Under the pieces are notes generated by a model. It saw nothing but the letters and a program-made list of their open reading frames with translations, did no database searches and was not told where the DNA came from. The position numbers were made by a program, and so were the translations under genes. Source: an uncultured Christensenellaceae bacterium (GTDB lineage Bacteria > Bacillota > Clostridia > Christensenellales > Borkfalkiaceae). Taken from it: a DNA stretch of 53,176 bases. The stretch's first letter is position 1, and every line of letters starts with the position of its first letter. The DNA lies in contig CAJUOV010000012.1 in the NCBI GenBank assembly GCA_910588695.1, forward strand, positions 1 through 53,176, given 5' to 3'. Shown in pieces: positions 17,576-25,579 of the stretch.

Positions 17576-18537
17576 ACCCTGCCTCTTAAACGCTTTTTGA
17601 TTTCCGTTTCCGAAAGCCCCGCTCTCAGTCCCACCAGAACGATCCTCACGTTTTCGTTCTCGGCACGGCGGCGGAATACGTAATACAGAAAATTTCCCTC
17701 GCCCGAAAGTTCGTAGGGTTTTTCCGCAAAGAAATCCGTCTCGAAAGATTCGAGCGTTTTCTCCGCTTCGGTATAAGGCATTGCCCCTTCTCTCGCCGCG
17801 CAGAGCTTTTTAACAAACTTTTTATATTCGCTTTTATCGAATGCTTTCAGCGCCTCTTCCGTTCCGCCGAACACGGTCACGAGTTTTTCTTTGGGAACAA
17901 GCCCGCCTTCGATCAGAAACTTCTCCGCCTGTTCCGCGCTCTGCGCGCGGAAACAAGTCAGTAAATTGATCATGTCGATCCTGCGCACCGTCAGCTTTCT
18001 GCACACGCCGTTTTTTTTCGTCACCCGCAGCAAATAAGCATAGAGCGCTTTATCGAACAAAAATCCGATTTCCGCGCCCGCGGGAGATTCGCCCTGCAAT
18101 AAAGCCCGCGCCTCTTCGATTGCGCCGACGAGTTCTTTTCCGAGCGGTTCCGGCTCCCCCGTCTCGATCGCTTTTTTCAGTTCGGCGAGAGAAAAATTCC
18201 CTTCGCTTCCCACAAAAGGCGTTTCGTCGCTATTCAGATAACGGGCTTTGACAACAGCCTTGGCGTTATGGAAATCACGGGGCGCGAGCAGATATTCCAC
18301 CGCTTCGCGCGAAGGCGCGTATTCACGGATAAACGCATCCGTCTCCCTCTCGTCGGCAAGCACGGCGTTCTCCGCGTCAAGCGAAAAATCGCCGCCGCCG
18401 AATCCGCTCTCGAAAAAAAGACGCATCGCCTCCTCTTCGCTTGCGGCACAGGCTTTGACGAGCTTATCTTTGAGAAGTCTTTTTTCCCTTACGGCAATCA
18501 CGCCGTTTGTGTACGCGCTGTCTTTTCTCTGTGTCAT
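17572..18537 (-). CDS. ntpC: V/A-type ATPase subunit C (rotor socket)
   Basis: The d/C-type subunit that connects the membrane ring to the central shaft. The 321-aa helical protein is weakly conserved as a family. Support comes from its place between the E and F genes, its size, and features such as YANGV-like N-terminal helix NGVIAVREKRLLKDKLVKA and DFHNAKAVVKARYL near residue 90. ATGA overlaps join it to both neighbours. Confidence 0.85.
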   Translation of the reverse strand: MTQRKDSAYTNGVIAVREKRLLKDKLVKACAASEEEAMRLFFESGFGGGDFSLDAENAVLADERETDAFIREYAPSREAVEYLLAPRDFHNAKAVVKARYLNSDETPFVGSEGNFSLAELKKAIETGEPEPLGKELVGAIEEARALLQGESPAGAEIGFLFDKALYAYLLRVTKKNGVCRKLTVRRIDMINLLTCFRAQSAEQAEKFLIEGGLVPKEKLVTVFGGTEEALKAFDKSEYKKFVKKLCAAREGAMPYTEAEKTLESFETDFFAEKPYELSGEGNFLYYVFRRRAENENVRIVLVGLRAGLSETEIKKRLRGRV

Positions 18538-19100
18538 GACTTAAATAATTTCGCGGCAAGCTCCGCCTGATGTTCCTCTCTGTCCGCTTTCAAAAGCGTT
18601 TCGTAAGAGATATCGCGGTTGCACTTTTTTCCGATCAGATAGAATCCGCCCCTGATCTTGGCGCGGGAAGAAGATAGTTTAAGTCCCGCCTTAACGATCG
18701 CTTTCTCCGCCGCCGCGGGATACGGATAGTCCTCCGCGAGCGAAACTTCGTCTCCCGTTTCCGCATACTCCTTCAAAAGAGCGGTCAGAAGTTCTACGCT
18801 CTGCTTTTCGGGAAGCGCAAGAAGAGCGTCGAGCGCGCGATCATAGATCGTGTCGATGACCCGCCGCCGCTCTTTGAGGTTGAACTTTTTCGACTCCAAC
18901 CGAACGGTCGCGGCGCTACCTTCTTCCATCGCGCGGATCCGTACCGCCACCTCGCTTTCCTCGCGGGCGCGGTCCTCTTTCGCCGTCCGCTCCGCCTCCT
19001 CTTCGATTTGAGCCGCTTTGGAAGCCGCCGCCGCGAGCAGCGCTTCCGCTTCCTTCGCCGCATCGGAGAGAATGCGTTCTTTCAACGTATCAAGACTCAT
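18534..19100 (-). CDS. ntpE: V/A-type ATPase subunit E (peripheral stalk)
   Basis: Stator-stalk subunit that pairs with the G/H-type coiled coil encoded at the head of the operon. The N-terminal 85 residues are a charged heptad-like helix (many Glu, Ala, Arg), followed by a small globular domain with KFNLKERRRVIDTIYDRAL and a C-terminal GGFYLIGKKCNRDISYETLL, typical of the family. At 188 aa it is normal in size. Confidence 0.9.
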   Translation of the reverse strand: MSLDTLKERILSDAAKEAEALLAAAASKAAQIEEEAERTAKEDRAREESEVAVRIRAMEEGSAATVRLESKKFNLKERRRVIDTIYDRALDALLALPEKQSVELLTALLKEYAETGDEVSLAEDYPYPAAAEKAIVKAGLKLSSSRAKIRGGFYLIGKKCNRDISYETLLKADREEHQAELAAKLFKS

Positions 19101-19109
19101 GTGTTCTCC

Positions 19110-19556
19110 TTATCCCAACATGATGGAGATAAGCATACCGAGAATCGCGTAAAACTCGATCATTGCGGGATAGATAATGAGCTTTCCGCCGAGGGATTCC
19201 TGCTTGCCGACCGCATAAATACAGTTTGCCGCCGCTTTCCCTTGGAAAAGTCCGGAGACGAGTCCCGACAGCGCCATGGGCATGACCTGTCCGAATACCG
19301 CCCAGCCTTCCCATGCGTTCATGGTCTCGGGATTGAGTCCGCCCGAAGCAATGATCGCAACAATGAATCCGTAGATTCCCTGCGTCGCGGGCAAAAGCAC
19401 CAAAACGAGAACTTTCCCGAATTTCTTCGGATCCTCGCCCAAGATTCCCGCCGCCGCGCTGCCCGTCTTGTAGAGACCGACCGCCGAACCGACGCCGCAC
19501 AGAATCACGCAGAGCGCGATTCCCGCCATCGCAATGGCATAACCTGCTGTAAACAT
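19110..19556 (-). CDS. ntpK: V/A-type ATPase ring subunit K with Na+-ligand residues
   Basis: Proteolipid of the membrane rotor ring. The 148 aa are two tandem helical hairpins (four membrane helices). Only the second repeat keeps the ion-carrying acid, Glu134 in YPAMIEFYAILG. The residues that bind Na+ in Enterococcus hirae NtpK are all matched by position: Leu55, Thr58 and Gln59 in LLPATQGIYGF, Gln105 in SGLFQGKAAA, and Glu134. This points to Na+ rather than H+ coupling. That inference rests on the known E. hirae structure. Confidence 0.94.
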   Translation of the reverse strand: MFTAGYAIAMAGIALCVILCGVGSAVGLYKTGSAAAGILGEDPKKFGKVLVLVLLPATQGIYGFIVAIIASGGLNPETMNAWEGWAVFGQVMPMALSGLVSGLFQGKAAANCIYAVGKQESLGGKLIIYPAMIEFYAILGMLISIMLG

Positions 19557-19581
19557 TTCTATTTCCTCCGATTAGAATTTC

Positions 19582-21603
19582 TTATTCCGCCGCCTTGCTC
19601 TTTGCAAGGGTATCTTTTCCCGTCTGCGAACGGACGATAAAAACGTGGTCATGTTTCGAACCGAGGGGAGAGAAGAGTTCCCCTTCCCCCTCGTAGAATC
19701 TTCCGTAGAATTCAACGTATTGCAGTCTTGCGTCGTGAATGTACGCACCCAAGAGACTGAGCGCGAGATTCAGAACGTGCCCCACGATCATGAGCACCGC
19801 GCCGAGGATCACAAGACCCGCATTGCCGCTCATCATCATGCCGACGCCGCCATCCCGTCCCATCAGTGCATAGTCCGATATGATTTCCGCAATGACCGCG
19901 CCCGAGAGCATCAGTCCGTAGAGTCGCGCGTAGCTCAAAATATCCGATGCATAATTGATCACACCGTAAGCCGCGCCGAAGCCTTTGGTGAATTTTCCGA
20001 GCAGTTTTTCTTTTCTGCCCGCGGTCAATATTGCGATTAAAAGCGTCGCTCCCGCCGTAATCCCGCCGACGAGCGAGAGAATTTTCATATCCGCCTCTTC
20101 GACAAGACCCGCGATCGCAAGCCCCACGCCCACCGAAAAGAGCGCCCACACAACGCCGTCTAAGATGCCGTCCCATACTTTTCCGCGCCGCCATGCCTGA
20201 ACCGCGCGGCAGATATAACCCGCAAAGAGTTGCAAGACGCCGATTTCGAGCGCGACGATAAGCAGTGCGGGAATCCCGATCCCGAGGATCGTCCAATTTG
20301 TATCGCCCTCCAAGAGCGGAGGCATGACGCGCACGGGAAGAATCTCGATCCCGAAAAAAGAGTTGAATAAAATCCCCCAAAACACGGCAAAAATCCCGCC
20401 GATCGTAAACACTGCCGAAAGCCGTTTCAACCCGTTATCCCTGACGCGGTTCTTCCACCACAGAATCCCCCCGCCGAGGATCATAAAGAGCCCGTAACCG
20501 ATATCGCCCATGATGAAACCGAGAAATACGCTGTAAAAAAGCCCCATAATTAGAGTAGGATCGAGTTCTTTGGCATTCGGCGGAGAATAAAGATTGGTCA
20601 CAGCCTCGAAGTTTTTAACGACCTCGTTGTTCTGCATGAGAGTGGGCGGCATCTCGTTCTCGTCCGGTTCTACAAAATCAAAATACGCAGAATCGGTCGC
20701 TTCGGCAAGCGCGGCGGCGATCTCCTCTTCGCTCCCTTTGGGCGCATACGCTTCGAGCAATACCGTGCGTTCGGTCGCCAGCATTCTTTCGGAAACTTCC
20801 GTCGCTTTTTCAAGCTCGTAGCCGACTCGGTCGCAATACACTTTCAATAAACGCAAACCGTCGGCAAGCGCAAACTCTTCTTCGTCCGCACAAGCCGCAT
20901 GCTCGAGCAATCGTTTCTTTTCTTCGAGCAATCGGGTATACAGTTCCTTACCCGAGACGTCTTCGTTCAAAAAGGGGCAGAGCGTAAATTCTATTCCGCG
21001 CAAAAATTCTTCCGTTTCCTTTTCAACGTTCTTCATTACGGCAACCAGAATGACTTTACCTGAAATCTTAACGCAACTTTCGCCGATATGATCAAACATG
21101 TCTTCGCTTGCGTTTTCAACCGTGCCGAAAAAATATTTAACGCGCGGCGTACCCGCAAAGGAAGAAAACGGGATTTCGAGATTCCGATAGGGTTCGGCGG
21201 ATGACAGTCTTTTATCGAGAACAGCCAATTCCGCACCCAACCTTGCGCGCGTTTCCGTCGCTTCTTTGATTTTTTCGACGAGCGCTTCCGCCTCTTCCCG
21301 CTTTTGATCGGCTGATATAAATTCTTCGAAAGAAACAAAGAAGCCGTCTTTCACAGACTTGTATTCCCGTTTCTGTTCTTTCGCATAGCGCTCGGAAAAT
21401 GCGGAAAGCTCCGCAAGAGCGTTCTCCGCCTCTTCATGACGGAGAAAAACCGCTTCGACGTCCGCAGCGGGACGGCAAACCCCCTCTTCCTCGGGCAAGC
21501 GCTTGATCTCCGCAGCTCCCGTCTTGGAGAGGGCGTCAAGAATTGCGTTCTCTTCGTAAGAAATCGCGGCAACGCGAAGTTTACGCATGACGGCGATCGC
21601 CAT
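19582..21603 (-). CDS. ntpI: V/A-type ATPase subunit I (stator membrane subunit a)
   Basis: Stator subunit carrying the ion half-channels. The N-terminal half, about residues 1-330, is soluble with coiled coils. The C-terminal half has about seven to eight membrane helices, with the family segment FYSVFLGFIMGDIGYGLFMI near residue 365. Length is 673 aa, normal. The start MAIAVMRKL overlaps the end of the upstream stalk gene by 23 bases. Confidence 0.94.
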   Translation of the reverse strand: MAIAVMRKLRVAAISYEENAILDALSKTGAAEIKRLPEEEGVCRPAADVEAVFLRHEEAENALAELSAFSERYAKEQKREYKSVKDGFFVSFEEFISADQKREEAEALVEKIKEATETRARLGAELAVLDKRLSSAEPYRNLEIPFSSFAGTPRVKYFFGTVENASEDMFDHIGESCVKISGKVILVAVMKNVEKETEEFLRGIEFTLCPFLNEDVSGKELYTRLLEEKKRLLEHAACADEEEFALADGLRLLKVYCDRVGYELEKATEVSERMLATERTVLLEAYAPKGSEEEIAAALAEATDSAYFDFVEPDENEMPPTLMQNNEVVKNFEAVTNLYSPPNAKELDPTLIMGLFYSVFLGFIMGDIGYGLFMILGGGILWWKNRVRDNGLKRLSAVFTIGGIFAVFWGILFNSFFGIEILPVRVMPPLLEGDTNWTILGIGIPALLIVALEIGVLQLFAGYICRAVQAWRRGKVWDGILDGVVWALFSVGVGLAIAGLVEEADMKILSLVGGITAGATLLIAILTAGRKEKLLGKFTKGFGAAYGVINYASDILSYARLYGLMLSGAVIAEIISDYALMGRDGGVGMMMSGNAGLVILGAVLMIVGHVLNLALSLLGAYIHDARLQYVEFYGRFYEGEGELFSPLGSKHDHVFIVRSQTGKDTLAKSKAAE

Positions 21604-21907
21604 CTGTCACCCTCCTCACGATTCGGGAAACCTCTCCCGCGGTATCTTTGAGCAAAGCGTCCGCTTCTTTTACATTTTTTGCCTCGTTCTCTTCCAACGT
21701 GCGCCTCGCCTCTTTTTCGATCTTCGTCTCCGCCTCATTCAGCGCGGACTCACGGTAATTTTTCAACTCTTGTTCCGAAATCTTTAAGAGATCGTTAGCG
21801 CGCGCACGCGAAGCCGCAAGCAATCTTTCGGCTTCCGCTTCCGCTTGGGCTTTCTTTTCCGCCGCCTCAGCCTCCGCTTCTTTTACCGATTTCAATACTT
21901 CTTCCAT
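21581..21907 (-). CDS. ntpF: V/A-type ATPase peripheral-stalk subunit (G/H type)
   Basis: Predicted partner of subunit E in the peripheral stalk. A longer ORF reaches 22090. However, the ATG at 21907 has AAAGGAG upstream and begins the charged coiled coil MEEVLKSVKEAEAEAAEKKA, the expected family form. The resulting 108 aa are nearly all one helix rich in Glu, Ala and Lys, with EVSRIVRRVT at the C-terminus. It is the first gene of the operon, so the order is G/H, I, K, E, C, F, A, B, D. Confidence 0.88.
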   Translation of the reverse strand: MEEVLKSVKEAEAEAAEKKAQAEAEAERLLAASRARANDLLKISEQELKNYRESALNEAETKIEKEARRTLEENEAKNVKEADALLKDTAGEVSRIVRRVTDGDRRHA

Positions 21908-21956
21908 GCCGCGTCCGCTCCTTTTTCCAGAATTCTGTTTCCACCGAATCCCGTTC

Positions 21957-21985
21957 ATTTTAACATATTCTCCTGATTTTGGCAA
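21957..21985 (-). promoter_or_regulatory. Promoter of the V-type ATPase operon
   Basis: Minus strand: TTGCCA (21980-21985), 17 bases, TAAAAT (21957-21962), about 50 bases before the first start codon. Bases 21986-22118 between it and the tRNA promoter hold no recognisable gene. Confidence 0.65.
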
Positions 21986-22118
21986 GTGAATTATAAAAAT
22001 TTGACCGTGAAAACTCTTTCTCAACTTCCCGAATCGTCTTAACATTAACCAGCTGAACAAACTTACGACAGAAAATGATCGAATCTGCAAAAATTTTTAA
22101 GATTGCCGGCAAAAACGC

Positions 22119-22147
22119 TTGATAAATTACGATTGATTTGCTAAAAT
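22119..22147 (+). promoter_or_regulatory. Promoter of tRNA-Gln
   Basis: TTGATA (22119-22124), 17 bases, TAAAAT (22142-22147). The tRNA begins 11 bases after the -10 box. Confidence 0.75.
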
Positions 22148-22157
22148 AATTTTGCAT

Positions 22158-22232
22158 TGGGGCGTCGCCAAGCGGTAAGGCAACGGACTCTGACTCCGTC
22201 ATTCGGGTGTTCGAATCACTTCGCCCCAGCCA
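22158..22232 (+). tRNA. tRNA-Gln (anticodon CTG), CCA encoded
   Basis: The acceptor stem pairs TGGGGCG (22158-22164) with CGCCCCA (22222-22228), followed by discriminator G and encoded CCA (22230-22232). The anticodon arm is ACGGA-CTCTGAC-TCCGT, which places CTG at 34-36 and reads codon CAG. The T-loop is TTCGAAT. It serves as the chromosomal target of the adjacent integrase: an 18-base stretch from its anticodon loop onward (22188-22205) recurs at 33491-33508. Confidence 0.97.
22188..22205 (+). repeat. Attachment core, left (attL) inside tRNA-Gln
   Basis: The 18 bases CTCTGACTCCGTCATTCG are identical to 33491-33508. The core begins in the anticodon loop, so integration replaced the 3' half of the tRNA with an element-borne copy. 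Confidence 0.85.
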
Positions 22233-22233
22233 A

Positions 22234-22292
22234 GGGCTCTATATCTTGTGGTTTTTATACGGTGAACTTACAAGATATGGAGCTCTTTTTTT
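22234..22292 (+). terminator. Terminator after tRNA-Gln (element-supplied)
   Basis: A 16-base arm (22234-22249) pairs with 22270-22285, including G-U pairs, and is followed by seven T residues. It sits between the tRNA and the integrase stop codon. On the minus strand it may also end the integrase transcript. Confidence 0.8.
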
Positions 22293-22315
22293 GCATTTTG
22301 GGGACTTTTTGGGGA

Positions 22316-23449
22316 CTAACTCTCGCCGTAAAGGTTATAAATAACCTTTTGCCCCTCCTGTTTCATGAACTCACGCGAGAAATGCGTATAGACCTTCGTC
22401 GTCTGCGTTTCGTCCGCCGCATGACCCGCCCACACGGAAACCACCTCGCGGGCTACGCCGCATTCCTGCGCGCGGGTGATAAATGTATGGCGGAGCTCGT
22501 GCAGGTGATGGGCGGGCATTAGCCTTTTCATTGCCTGCGTGAGTGCGTCGGGGCGCACCGTGCGGAGCTCGTCAAGCTCCATTTCGGGCAACCACCGCGC
22601 AAGCATGGGCGTGATCGGGATAAGCCTTTTCCGCTCTTGATAGCCTTTGCGCACCTTCGCGCACGTCACGCAAACGAAGTCGCCGTCTATCTGAACGGAC
22701 GAAAGCTCGCTCCGCCGTATGCCCGTATAGAGCAGGAACAGAAGCGCGGCTTTTACTTCGGGCGCACAGTTGCTTGCGCCGACGAGCTCGACAAGCTCCC
22801 GTTCTTCCGAAAGCGTAAGCGCGCGCCCGTTCTTCTCCTCGTACTTCGGCGGCTTTAACAAGCGCATAGGCGACTTCTCCAAGAGCTCGTCCCCTACGGC
22901 GAAATCAAAAACGGCTTTCAAAGTCTGATAGACTTTTACAGCCGTGCGCGGTTTGCCGTTCTCTACACATACATTCATTAAGGCTTGAATATCCGACTGC
23001 CGAATATCTTCAAGCCCCCGCCCTGCGAATGCAGGGAACAAGGTTGCACGAAAAAGACTGTCATAAAATTCGACGGTGCTTTCCTTGATCGTAGGGCGTT
23101 TAAGCTCCAACCACCGCGCGGCGACCCCTTCGAAGAGCGGCGCACCGTGCGCGGGTTCCGCGCTCTCCCCTTTCGGCTTGTAGTTGAGAAAGGCGGCAAG
23201 GAGCTTGCCGCGCAGCTTGTCAAAGTCGGCGGAGCTCACGCAGATATTGAAACCGTGCTTTCTGAATCGCGCCTCGAAAACCCCGTTCTTTTTCTGCCTT
23301 ACGGGGATAGGCAATTTAATTGTAATGACCTTCTGAAATTCTTCGGGCATTTTCTTGATCTCCTTTTGAGTAAAGTAAAATGCCGATTTTGGCGCAAAGG
23401 GTTTTTCTTCTTTCCTCTCCTCTCTCTCCTTTACGTTCGGGAAATACAT
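22316..23449 (-). CDS. int: Tyrosine-type site-specific integrase
   Basis: Phage-type integrase that should recombine the tRNA-Gln site. A short N-terminal DNA-binding part is followed by the core-binding domain (about residues 105-195) and the catalytic domain. Catalytic residues are Arg245 in TGIRRSEL, His317 and Arg320 in HLHELRH, His343 in WAGH and Tyr354 in TKVYTHF. The 377 aa are full length. The start codon overlaps the stop of a 46-aa ORF as TAATG. The gene reads toward the tRNA, and its stop is 84 bases from it. Confidence 0.95.
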   Translation of the reverse strand: MYFPNVKEREERKEEKPFAPKSAFYFTQKEIKKMPEEFQKVITIKLPIPVRQKKNGVFEARFRKHGFNICVSSADFDKLRGKLLAAFLNYKPKGESAEPAHGAPLFEGVAARWLELKRPTIKESTVEFYDSLFRATLFPAFAGRGLEDIRQSDIQALMNVCVENGKPRTAVKVYQTLKAVFDFAVGDELLEKSPMRLLKPPKYEEKNGRALTLSEERELVELVGASNCAPEVKAALLFLLYTGIRRSELSSVQIDGDFVCVTCAKVRKGYQERKRLIPITPMLARWLPEMELDELRTVRPDALTQAMKRLMPAHHLHELRHTFITRAQECGVAREVVSVWAGHAADETQTTKVYTHFSREFMKQEGQKVIYNLYGES

Positions 23450-23589
23450 TAACTTCCCGTCAACGTTTTTTTTGCCGTCTCGACCATGGCGGCGCGTTCG
23501 CTCTCGTCGTCACTAATGAGACGGAGCAGTTCGGCGGATAGCGTAAGCATTTGCGCAGCAATCGCCTTGAAGTGTTCTAAATCTTTCAT
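23449..23589 (-). CDS. 46-aa protein coupled to the integrase
   Basis: I do not recognise a family. The small ORF begins MKDLEHFKAIAAQMLTLSAE and continues as a mostly helical, charged peptide. It has a good ribosome binding site (GAGGAG), and its stop overlaps the integrase start as TAATG. Both support a real coupled gene. A CGTCGA/TCGACG hairpin (23604-23619) lies beside the ribosome binding site and might tune translation. By position it could be a recombination directionality factor or just a coupling leader, but that is inference only. Confidence 0.6.
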   Translation of the reverse strand: MKDLEHFKAIAAQMLTLSAELLRLISDDESERAAMVETAKKTLTGS

Positions 23590-23634
23590 GTTATTTTTCT
23601 CCTCGTCGAAGTATCGACGGGGATATTTTAATAT

Positions 23635-23964
23635 TTAAGCCTTTTTCTGTAAACAGTTCCCCGCGGGAACTCCCGCAAGTACGCGCACGGTATCGATTGC
23701 CACTCCTTGCAGTTCGGGCGTAAGCGCGCGGAAATACCGCAAGAGCGTTTCTTCATTCTCCGATAGCGCAGGAGAGGGACTCCTTGCGCCTTCGTTCAGA
23801 CCGAGCGCGCTCTCGATCGCTTGCACGGTATCAATGCGCGGATATTTAGCTATCTCCGCCATGATTCGCTTAATGCACCCTAAGGAAAGCCCTGTTTCAT
23901 GGGCTAAATCTTCGTAAGTCATTCCTTTTTCTTTTAATATTTTTTTGTATAGTTCTATGTTCAT
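23635..23964 (-). CDS. XRE-family repressor of the island
   Basis: Helix-turn-helix regulator. The N-terminal domain reads YKKILKEKGMTYEDLAHETG then LSLGCIKRIMAEI, a standard XRE HTH, followed by a short C-terminal segment ENEETLLRYFRALTPELQG. The longer ORF starting at 24012 is less likely. The ATG at 23964 has GAGGAAG in front and gives 109 aa. It is divergent from the cargo operon, and one of two matching operators overlaps its own promoter, so self-repression is likely. The 46-aa ORF and int lie downstream in the same direction. Confidence 0.85.
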   Translation of the reverse strand: MNIELYKKILKEKGMTYEDLAHETGLSLGCIKRIMAEIAKYPRIDTVQAIESALGLNEGARSPSPALSENEETLLRYFRALTPELQGVAIDTVRVLAGVPAGNCLQKKA

Positions 23965-23994
23965 TTTTGCTTCCTCCGCCTCGATTTTCCAAAA

Positions 23995-24016
23995 AAAGTT
24001 ATCAAATGTCAACTTT
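23995..24016. promoter_or_regulatory. Operator O1
   Basis: A 22-bp imperfect dyad with AAAGTTA and AACTTT ends. It matches O2 in length and in the central AATG. It overlaps the -35 (TTGACA, minus strand, 24007-24012) of the repressor's own promoter. Confidence 0.7.
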
Positions 24017-24031
24017 TTTTCCTCTAAACTG

Positions 24032-24060
24032 TTGACAAGTGCCCAAAGATATACTATAAT
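24032..24060 (+). promoter_or_regulatory. Perfect consensus promoter of the rightward operon
   Basis: TTGACA (24032-24037), 17 bases, TATAAT (24055-24060). It lies between O1 and O2 and drives the genes from 24208 onward. Confidence 0.9.
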
Positions 24061-24067
24061 GCTTCGT

Positions 24068-24089
24068 AAAGTTACTGAATGATAACTTT
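24068..24089. promoter_or_regulatory. Operator O2
   Basis: A 22-bp dyad AAAGTTA-N3-AATG-N2-AACTTT lying just past the -10 box, at or after the transcription start. Occupancy would block the rightward promoter. Confidence 0.7.
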
Positions 24090-24147
24090 TTTCAATCTCT
24101 CACACTACAACATAGCCAGCGACGGCGAGGGAAACCGCCGAGAAGGA

Positions 24148-24185
24148 AAAAGGCTTTCGCATTGTGAGAGGTGCGAAAGCCTTTT
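24148..24185 (+). terminator. Leader hairpin/attenuator before the first cargo gene
   Basis: Fourteen-base perfect arms (24148-24161 and 24172-24185) end in TTTT followed by ATTTG. It stands between the promoter and the first start codon, so it may act as an attenuator or a weak terminator. Confidence 0.55.
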
Positions 24186-24207
24186 ATTTGTTCAAGGAGG
24201 CAAAAAA

Positions 24208-24570
24208 ATGAGGCGAAGAAAGTACAACGGGCGGCACGTTCTGACCGAGGACAAGAGCCGCAAGCCGCTTACCCGGCGCGACGTGCTTTTAAGATTGCGG
24301 GAAGTCTACGAGTTTGTAGACCCGAAACAAAGCACGCAGCTAACAGCGGACGACGTCGAAATAATCGACTACAATTTTGCGCTTGCGCAGCTGTACGACA
24401 GAATCAACGCCAGGGGCGAGGTGTACGCGATCGGCTTTAAAGCAGACGTCGGCGGCGAGGATTACGAAGAGGACGAAACAGACCAAACGAAAGGATCACC
24501 GCTCCGGGCAATTAAAGCGGTGCACCGTCCCACTTTATGGGATAAGTGGCGAAGGAGAAAAAGGAAATGA
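24208..24570 (+). CDS. Hypothetical basic protein, first gene of rightward operon
   Basis: I do not recognise a family. The chosen start has AAGGAGG, which makes 120 aa. The N-terminus is rich in Arg and Lys (MRRRKYNGRHVLTEDKSRKP). The middle is helical and acidic (VDPKQSTQLTADDVEIIDYN), and the C-terminus is strongly basic (WDKWRRRKRK). It overlaps the next gene by ATGA. Position under the repressor-controlled promoter suggests a role in the element's early functions, but nothing more can be said. Confidence 0.7.
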   Translation: MRRRKYNGRHVLTEDKSRKPLTRRDVLLRLREVYEFVDPKQSTQLTADDVEIIDYNFALAQLYDRINARGEVYAIGFKADVGGEDYEEDETDQTKGSPLRAIKAVHRPTLWDKWRRRKRK

Positions 24571-24911
24571 TTATCTACGACGGTTTCTATCTCAAAGGCT
24601 TTACGCGCATAGACAAGGGAGAGGCGGGCGCGGTATTCGAGCGTTACGGCGAAACGAAGGTGCAGAAAAAGCAGCCGCCCAGAATCAAGGAATCAGAAAA
24701 ATATAACAACCCTGCTGCAAGCGTATATTCATTGGTGATCCCGGATCCTGCACCGCGTCATGTGGTAGCGTGCGCGGTCGTTACGCGCACAAGCAAAAAT
24801 TGCTATCAAGCGACCGTCTACGACGAGCGCAGGATCGAGCATTTCACGGCGACAACCTTAGACGGCTTGCGCCGCACGGTAGCGGACTTTTTCGAGGGGG
24901 TGGCGGTATGA
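24567..24911 (+). CDS. Hypothetical protein, second gene of rightward operon
   Basis: No family recognised. A GTG at 24546 is in frame but overlaps the Shine-Dalgarno region. The ATG at 24567 overlaps the upstream stop as ATGA and gives 114 aa. The N-terminal half is hydrophilic and ends in a short Lys/Pro-rich linker. The C-terminal half looks like a small alpha/beta fold with HVVACAVVTRTSKNCYQATV and a terminal helix. Its stop overlaps the next gene as ATGA. Confidence 0.65.
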   Translation: MIIYDGFYLKGFTRIDKGEAGAVFERYGETKVQKKQPPRIKESEKYNNPAASVYSLVIPDPAPRHVVACAVVTRTSKNCYQATVYDERRIEHFTATTLDGLRRTVADFFEGVAV

Positions 24912-25579
24912 CGAAGGACGGCAAGGAAAACCGCTTCGGGCGATTTATCTTCGAGGACGAACAGGCGGAGCGCGTCGCGGCGGGCGACTTTTCCGCCGTG
25001 TGGGAGTTCATGAAAGACAACGGGCATTTCATATTTTGCTGTGCTCGGAGTTTTATTTTTAAGCGGCTTTTACGCTTTCCCAGTAACTTTTACGACGCGC
25101 AAGAGTACGTCCAGCAAATCTACGTCGATTTTATCACATACGACTTGACGGGCGAACGGTCAATAGTCATGGGCATTTATGGGAGCTTTTACCGCTTAAT
25201 GTACGGCGGCAAACATGAAGTTATAAGCCGAATTAGCCTTGATGCACCGGTGCGCGTATCTTCACGAAGCGGCGACTGTTCCGACGGCGCGACGCTGGGC
25301 GAACTCCTGCCGAGCCGCGACCCGTTGCCCTTTGACGTGATCGCAAACCGGGAACATGTCAAGAAGATTGCGCCGCGAATCTTTTTACAGCTTGCCGACG
25401 TTTTTCAAGTCAACTTGCATCATTTGAATGAGGAAAACGAAGCAACCGTCGGCGACATAATCAGAGCCAAACAGGGCAGAAAATCGAGCTTTGAAGAGTT
25501 TCGGGAAGTAGTGGAAGAAATCTTTAACGGCATGACGTTCGAGGAGGTGGCGGCATATGCGCAAAGTAAATCGGCTTAA
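24908..25579 (+). CDS. Sigma-70-like regulatory protein
   Basis: The 223-aa protein has a layout like a sigma-70-family factor. GDFSAVWEFMKDNGHFIFCC then DAQEYVQQIYVDF resembles region 2 helices. The linker SLDAPV...DGATLGELLPSRDPLPFD resembles the segment that precedes region 4. The C-terminal part (FEEFREVVEEIFNGMTFEEV) is too short and divergent for me to identify a region-4 HTH. Many small integrative elements encode such factors. It starts by ATGA overlap, and its end overlaps the next reading frame. Assignment is by pattern only. Confidence 0.5.
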   Translation: MTKDGKENRFGRFIFEDEQAERVAAGDFSAVWEFMKDNGHFIFCCARSFIFKRLLRFPSNFYDAQEYVQQIYVDFITYDLTGERSIVMGIYGSFYRLMYGGKHEVISRISLDAPVRVSSRSGDCSDGATLGELLPSRDPLPFDVIANREHVKKIAPRIFLQLADVFQVNLHHLNEENEATVGDIIRAKQGRKSSFEEFREVVEEIFNGMTFEEVAAYAQSKSA

